A program made the position numbers and the translations under genes. A stretch of DNA of 64,000 nucleotides from UTCHB3 sp008363265 (GTDB lineage Bacteria; Bacteroidota; Ignavibacteria; Ignavibacteriales; Ignavibacteriaceae), in assembly GCA_045863055.1 (NCBI GenBank), contig BTUW01000008.1, forward strand, positions 1-64,000, given 5' to 3'. Shown here one piece after another: positions 59,687 to 64,000 of this stretch (position 1 is its first letter; every line of letters begins with the position of its first letter). The notes below the pieces were generated by a model. The model was not told the DNA's origin, did not search any database, and was given only the letters and a program-made list of their open reading frames with translations.

Positions 59687-61372
59687 CTTCATCAGCAACA
59701 TCTTCTTAACCGAAACAAAATCCCCGGCTACGAGTTTGTAAATGTAGAAACCTGATGAGAGGCCGGTCCCGCTGAACTTCACATCATAATATCGTCCTGC
59801 TTCGGCGATGCCATCAAACAGGGTTGCTACTTCCTGTCCCATCGCGTTAAAGACTTTAAGTGTAGACTTCGTATCCTCTTTCAGCGCAAACCTGATGGAG
59901 GTCTCAGGATTGAACGGATTAGGATAATTCTGCTCAAGCACAAAACCGTTTGGAAGATTGTCAACCAATACTTCAACAACAGGGCTGTATTCAAACTGAC
60001 CATCGTTGTCAATCTGTTTCAGTCTGTATGAGAATTTTCCTGTACCCGAAGGTTTATCCTGATAGTTATAGTATTTGGGTGAATTTGCCGTACCGTGTCC
60101 TTCCACAAATCCGATCTTCGTCCAATCAGCATTTGATGATTTTCTCTCAACTTCGAAACCGTAGTTATTAACTTCTGTTTTTGTCTCCCATTTTAAGTCC
60201 ACCAGGCCGTTTCTAAAAGCCGCGTTGAAGGAGGTGAGTTCAACTGGGAGGGCACCGGCCTCACCACCGGTAAAGTCCGAAAACCCAAAAGTATTGGCCG
60301 TGATGGTATTAGTTTCCGGATCACGGGAAACAAAGGTGGGGTTTAACCATTCAGTACCGGTCCAACGACCCATTACAAAATTGCTTTCATCTCCATTTAT
60401 GTCACCATCAGCATATCTAATTATTACATCACAAGTTGGAGAAGCAACATTAGAAGATATAGTCCAATATCTCTTCAAATAATTAGTGTTGGCTGGATTC
60501 AGATTTGGGTGGGCGGATGCTGTCAGTTTTACTTCCGCATATGTCGTTCCATCAAAAGTACCGCCTGTAAAATTCAGGGTTACAGGTGTGTAACTTGATG
60601 CATCACCAACGGGGAAAGTAAATGAACCAGACCCTGAATACATTTTTTGAAGTTTTCCCGTTCCCGTTGCATTCACCATTTTAGTTGATGACGGAATACC
60701 GGAGACAATCGCGGAAGACCCAAGAGTCATGTTATATGCACCAAGGGTTAAAATTCCGTTGCTTAGTTTTAATTCATTTCCAATGGTAATGTTTCTGCTT
60801 AGGGTCAAACCGTTGCTGTTATCAATCTCAACATAATCAAAATCTCCTGAACCATACCCGGAGATATCCTGTGACGATGATCCGTTAAACATGACCGCTC
60901 TGCCGTTACCGATAAATGTAACGTTGTTGGTGAAATTACCACCAATTCTTAAATCGTTCCCGGCTGTACCTGACAGTATAAAGGTACTACCCGCATTAAT
61001 TGTCAAATTATTACTGACTGTAACTGCGTTATTAAATTGGACATTCTCGACAAACTTACTGATCTCCAGATTATGGAATGTCAAATTCGAACCTGATACT
61101 GAAGATGTTCCGTATCCTCTGAATGCTACTGTGGTTCCCGTACCAATGAATACCCCATTATTGATGTAGTTACCATGGATAGTAAGTGTTAATCCTTCAT
61201 CAAGCAAGACTGTACCTCCCTCCTCCACCGTCAGATCGGTAACATCAAAATTGACGGTGATTTGAACAAAAGCCCCACTCTCAACTATCAAGGTCGGGTA
61301 TTGCCCAAATATTGAAATCCCAATGAACAACAAAAATACAGCCAACTTTTTCATGGCAAGCCTCCAAAACAA
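59684..61372 (-). CDS. T9SS-exported adhesin-like beta-helix protein
   Basis: 562 residues. A signal peptide (AVFLLFIGISIFGQ) precedes repeated beta-rungs of GN-rich sequence (LNLTINAGSTFILSGTAG, GGNFTNNVTFIGNGRAVMFNGSS, DNSNGLTLSRNITIGNELKLSNGIL), a beta-helix or filament of the kind seen in adhesins. A beta domain (VTLNFTGGTFDGTTYAEVKL), the Fn3-like domain (LPVELTSFNAAFRNGLVDLKWETKTE) and the T9SS sorting domain follow. The C-terminal 190 residues match the genes at 53090 and 57420. Confidence 0.85.
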   Translation of the reverse strand: MFWRLAMKKLAVFLLFIGISIFGQYPTLIVESGAFVQITVNFDVTDLTVEEGGTVLLDEGLTLTIHGNYINNGVFIGTGTTVAFRGYGTSSVSGSNLTFHNLEISKFVENVQFNNAVTVSNNLTINAGSTFILSGTAGNDLRIGGNFTNNVTFIGNGRAVMFNGSSSQDISGYGSGDFDYVEIDNSNGLTLSRNITIGNELKLSNGILTLGAYNMTLGSSAIVSGIPSSTKMVNATGTGKLQKMYSGSGSFTFPVGDASSYTPVTLNFTGGTFDGTTYAEVKLTASAHPNLNPANTNYLKRYWTISSNVASPTCDVIIRYADGDINGDESNFVMGRWTGTEWLNPTFVSRDPETNTITANTFGFSDFTGGEAGALPVELTSFNAAFRNGLVDLKWETKTEVNNYGFEVERKSSNADWTKIGFVEGHGTANSPKYYNYQDKPSGTGKFSYRLKQIDNDGQFEYSPVVEVLVDNLPNGFVLEQNYPNPFNPETSIRFALKEDTKSTLKVFNAMGQEVATLFDGIAEAGRYYDVKFSGTGLSSGFYIYKLVAGDFVSVKKMLLMK

Positions 61373-61395
61373 AAAAAGTACTTGTTGCTTATCTA

Positions 61396-61438
61396 TTTCT
61401 CTAAAACCTCATTCTTAGTTAATCCACACGTTAACCAA
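61396..61438. promoter_or_regulatory. Leader element shared with the gene at 57420, copy 2
   Basis: TTTCTCTAAAACCTCATTC, AATCC and CACGTTAACCAA as at 58557-58602, 24 bases upstream of the ATG at 61372. Confidence 0.6.
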
Positions 61439-61519
61439 CATCACAACGCTATATAATCCAAATTATTGGATATAACAAAAATAACCGCATCGTAACGTAC
61501 AAAATTATTTCAAATTTCC

Positions 61520-61551
61520 AAAAAAAAGGCCCCCGATCTCTCAGGAGCCTA
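61520..61551 (-). terminator. Terminator AGGCTCC/GGGGGCCT, copy 4
   Basis: Seven- to eight-base stem followed on the minus strand by seven T. It follows the TolB/BamA-like gene at 61659 and the simple repeat 61575-61661. Confidence 0.8.
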
Positions 61552-61574
61552 AAAATTATCTATTGCTCAGATCC

Positions 61575-61661
61575 GGGTAACGGATAACGCGCAACCACAC
61601 AGTGGCCAAGCAGGCAACGAACCTCAAACCAAGACCACTAACCTCTAACCGTTGACCACTA
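61575..61661. repeat. GGGTAACGGATAACGCGCAAC repeat and AACCTC words at a stop codon
   Basis: GGTAACGGATAACGCGCAAC and CCACACAGTGGCCAAGCAGGC, then AACCTCAAACC, CCACTAACCTCTAACC and CCACTAAA. The tract ends on the TAG stop of the gene at 61659. It belongs to the same family as 24763, 57343 and 59606. Confidence 0.8.
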
Positions 61662-64000
61662 AAAATCCGTCCCCAGCGAAAAATAGAATATCGGCTTACT
61701 GAACCCATCCACATTATACGCCCAGGCGAGATCGAACCTCAACAGGAAGTAGAGGAAGTAGGTTCGCAGACCAAAACCGGTACCAAGAAGGAGGTCTTTG
61801 GTGATGGTGTTACCCTTTTCGTTCTTGGTGAAGAGCTGCAGTTTGGTGTTATCCGACCATGCAGCACCTGCATCAAAGAAGAGGGCACCCATGATGTTGC
61901 TGAAGAACAAAGGCAAACCACCGGTGATGAGATACCGTATGAACGGAAAACGGAGTTCGAAGTTCATTAAACCATACTTTGTGCCCACCACTTCCGCATA
62001 ATTATAGCCACGCATTGGAAGAGCAGTGGAAAGGAACACGAAATCACTGGGTGAATCAAGCGGCAGACGGCCGGTCGACCAGTCACGGTTGATCCAGTTC
62101 TCCGTACCACCGATGAAGAATCTCTGAGGATTATTACCCCATGAATAACCGAACGAGCCCCTCACGGCCAGCGAATAGTCACCCCAGAAACGGAGATATT
62201 CACGGTAGTCGCCGAGAATTGAGTAGAAGCCGTATCTATCCGACTGAATAAAAGGGTTGGCCATGAACTCGAGGCGGTAGCGGGTACCGTCGATCGGCGC
62301 GGTGTAACCAAAGATCGTGTTGTCGTGTACGAACGCGATCGAAGGCACAAGGAATGTGTTCTCCTTCATCTCCTCAAGGGGGTCGTCAAGGTTGGTCTGC
62401 GTCGCATTAGTCAGGGAAAGTCCGAGATCAAGCCTGTAGAACCTGTTCAGCGGATAGCTTGCCGAAACGGAAAGCCCGTAGTTACGGAACCTGAAGAAAT
62501 TCAGGAATTGCCCCCGCTGCAGGTACACAAACCTGGCTGTATGGTAGCCCGCAACTCCTACATCCCACCTCCCCTTAAGGTAATAGTAAGCCAAGCCGTA
62601 ATCACTGTTTTTCAGGTCAATTTGAAGTGAGGTGAAGCCTACCAGCCGGTGGTCGCCCAAAACATCGCTGAATGAGAGAACCGTGGTTCCCAGAAGTCCG
62701 TAGTAAGTGCTGTAACCCGCGTTGGCGTAAACCAGGTCGGGTGAAAAGTTGATCTTGTATTTCCTGATCTTGAAGTCACCGTCGTCTTCGAGCCTGTCGG
62801 CAAGAAGAAATTCAGGATTCGGAGCTTTGACAGTGTCTTTCAGCTTTACGTCATCCTTGCCAAAAACCATCGTTGAGTAGTCGATTTCAACTGAATCACC
62901 GTAGGTCTTCACGGTATCACTGAAAACCCCGGTGAAAACTTCCACTTGTGATTGAGTTGAGTCAGTTTTAACCGTGTCGGCAAGCGGATCGATATCAACT
63001 TTATGAACCGTCAGGGTGGTATCGAACGGATGACGTCCGTTCCCGCCCCGAAAATCCGTACCGCCGTTCACAAGCTCGTGCATATAGTCGGTGAACGGGA
63101 TCGAATCACCATCGACAGTGTGACCGAATGGATTGTTCAGAGTAAAAATGTTGTAGGAGGCCTTGTACATCGCGGTCATGGCGAGTTTTTTGCCGTCAAA
63201 AGAAGTACTGATCTGATCGAGTCCGTTCAGAGAATTGGTGACGGGCACCGGTTTGTTCGTGGGCACCCACGCGGAATCAGGCTTTATCTTATAGATATTG
63301 TTAATACCGTTGTAATCAGAGATGAAAAGGAGTTCTTGCCCCGAGGGGGAAGGAAGCGCGTATTTTTCATCACTGAAAGGATAGTCGGTTAGCCTTCTGA
63401 CCACCTTTGTTTCAACATCCACTTCGTACAGGTCCATCTGCTCGAAGTCGTGTTTGTACATCTCAAAGCCTTCATAGTCGCTTTTCACAACCATGAGTGA
63501 GTCACGGTCGGATGAAAAATAAATTTTCTTCCCATCGTAAGACCATCTTGGGTCGTGATCGGAAAAGATGTCATCGGTAAGTTTGTCAACTTTTCCTGTT
63601 TCGAAATCATAGATGTAGATATTACCGGCGTCGTAGTTCTGCGCAGTGAAGGCGAGCTTCTTTCCATCCTTCGACCAGTCAACGGTTTCGATCGAAGGGA
63701 ATCTGACCGGAACACTTTCAGAAGAACCATCTTCGGCGTTTATGATAAAGATGGCATCATCGCCGCCGCTTTTTGCCGCGATGGCAACTTTTTTGCCGTC
63801 AGGTGACCACGAGATACCGGGTGTAAGGATGTTCAGCTCTTCGAAGTCAACGGTTCTGTTTCCCTTTACGAGCCGTTTGATCTCCTTTCCGGTGTTGGCA
63901 TCCATCAGATAGACATCGAAGAAGTAGTCTTTGTTGGAGATATAAACTATCTTGTCACCCTGCGGTGAAATGGCGGGCGAAATGTTGTAGGATGAATTGT
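61659..64000 (-). CDS. TolB-type propeller fused to BamA-like outer-membrane barrel (5' end outside window)
   Basis: The frame is open to base 64000, so the gene start is missing. The N-terminal part has TolB-like blades (ISWSPDGKKVAIAAK, VDWSKDGKKLAFTAQ, DPRWSYDGKKIYFSSD, LPSPSGQELLFISD). The C-terminal part, from about KIRKYKINFSPDLVYANAGYSTYYGL, is a barrel of the surface antigen/BamA type with alternating beta-strands and a terminal Phe (IFYFSLGTDF). Such fusions are known in Bacteroidota and may assist outer-membrane assembly or display. The combination is consistent throughout. Substrate unknown. Confidence 0.85.
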   Translation of the reverse strand, partial: NSSYNISPAISPQGDKIVYISNKDYFFDVYLMDANTGKEIKRLVKGNRTVDFEELNILTPGISWSPDGKKVAIAAKSGGDDAIFIINAEDGSSESVPVRFPSIETVDWSKDGKKLAFTAQNYDAGNIYIYDFETGKVDKLTDDIFSDHDPRWSYDGKKIYFSSDRDSLMVVKSDYEGFEMYKHDFEQMDLYEVDVETKVVRRLTDYPFSDEKYALPSPSGQELLFISDYNGINNIYKIKPDSAWVPTNKPVPVTNSLNGLDQISTSFDGKKLAMTAMYKASYNIFTLNNPFGHTVDGDSIPFTDYMHELVNGGTDFRGGNGRHPFDTTLTVHKVDIDPLADTVKTDSTQSQVEVFTGVFSDTVKTYGDSVEIDYSTMVFGKDDVKLKDTVKAPNPEFLLADRLEDDGDFKIRKYKINFSPDLVYANAGYSTYYGLLGTTVLSFSDVLGDHRLVGFTSLQIDLKNSDYGLAYYYLKGRWDVGVAGYHTARFVYLQRGQFLNFFRFRNYGLSVSASYPLNRFYRLDLGLSLTNATQTNLDDPLEEMKENTFLVPSIAFVHDNTIFGYTAPIDGTRYRLEFMANPFIQSDRYGFYSILGDYREYLRFWGDYSLAVRGSFGYSWGNNPQRFFIGGTENWINRDWSTGRLPLDSPSDFVFLSTALPMRGYNYAEVVGTKYGLMNFELRFPFIRYLITGGLPLFFSNIMGALFFDAGAAWSDNTKLQLFTKNEKGNTITKDLLLGTGFGLRTYFLYFLLRFDLAWAYNVDGFSKPIFYFSLGTDF

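Overview
The window most likely comes from an Ignavibacteria-type member of the Bacteroidota/Chlorobiota branch. Four things point there: five secreted proteins end in a type IX secretion (T9SS) type-A sorting domain with the YPNPFNP signature; two promoters fit the Bacteroidota pattern TTTG-N20-TAnnTTTG; there is a complete Bat (aerotolerance) operon; and there is a clade II (Sec-type) nitrous oxide reductase cluster. No rRNA or tRNA gene was recognised. The assignment is inferred from gene content, not from a marker phylogeny.

Layout, left to right. (1) 1-2178: the start of an exported protein running off the left edge, a 31-residue signal-peptide ORF, and an FG-GAP repeat T9SS protein, all on the minus strand. 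(2) 2179-10331, minus: moxR, DUF58, a BatD-like protein, batA, batB, batC, batD and a BatE-like gene, tightly overlapping. (3) 10349-15210, minus: a four-helix-bundle (23S intervening sequence) gene between inverted simple repeats, then a PduT-like microcompartment shell protein, a PduS-like Fe-S flavoprotein, an aldehyde dehydrogenase and a short-chain dehydrogenase. (4) 15286-17374, plus: a T9SS-exported cyanophycinase with its own promoter. (5) 17452-27139, plus: a structured leader, a lipoprotein cytochrome c, nosZ, a NosB-like membrane protein, nosL, nosD, nosF, nosY, an Rrf2 regulator, a double DUF2249 protein, a haem-copper-oxidase-subunit-I-like membrane protein, a DUF59 protein, a cupin and a strong terminator. 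(6) 27138-33908, minus: sufB, sufC, sufD, sufS, sufU, a sufT-like gene, a bacilliredoxin and a second Rrf2 regulator. (7) 34144-51203, minus: mostly housekeeping genes (lipoproteins, an MsbA-like exporter, xerD, the c-di-AMP phosphodiesterase pgpH, a HAD phosphatase, two Na+/solute symporters, a STAS protein, ligA, rodZ-like, rsmB, a sugar nucleotidyltransferase-like protein, rpmE2). (8) 51347-64000: a plus-strand envelope protein, a small unknown, then minus-strand surface genes: three T9SS proteins sharing almost the same 3' module, an SGNH/TPR protein, and a TolB-propeller/BamA-barrel protein cut by the right edge. A RAYT-type Y1 transposase lies among REP-like palindromic elements.

How the genes fit together: the nos cluster would reduce N2O with electrons passed through a lipoprotein cytochrome c, with NosL/D/F/Y supplying copper and sulfur to NosZ. 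The Suf operon builds Fe-S clusters, and two Fe-S-type Rrf2 regulators sit at the ends of the two clusters. DUF59 proteins occur in both clusters, linking them to Fe-S maturation. Bat, T9SS cargo and surface-barrel genes describe a Gram-negative envelope.

The most unusual signals are in the non-coding sequence: (a) short simple-sequence tracts that begin at or within a few bases of the stop codon of about eleven genes, each with a different unit; (b) one of these repeat families lying inside a gene, where it encodes the linker between two DUF2249 domains; (c) a nos leader with a Bacteroidota promoter, a twin palindrome and a long hairpin; (d) a RAYT gene between REP-like elements; (e) a T9SS 3' cassette (Fn3-like domain, sorting domain, repeat, terminator) shared by three genes; and (f) a PduT-PduS pair without other shell genes nearby.
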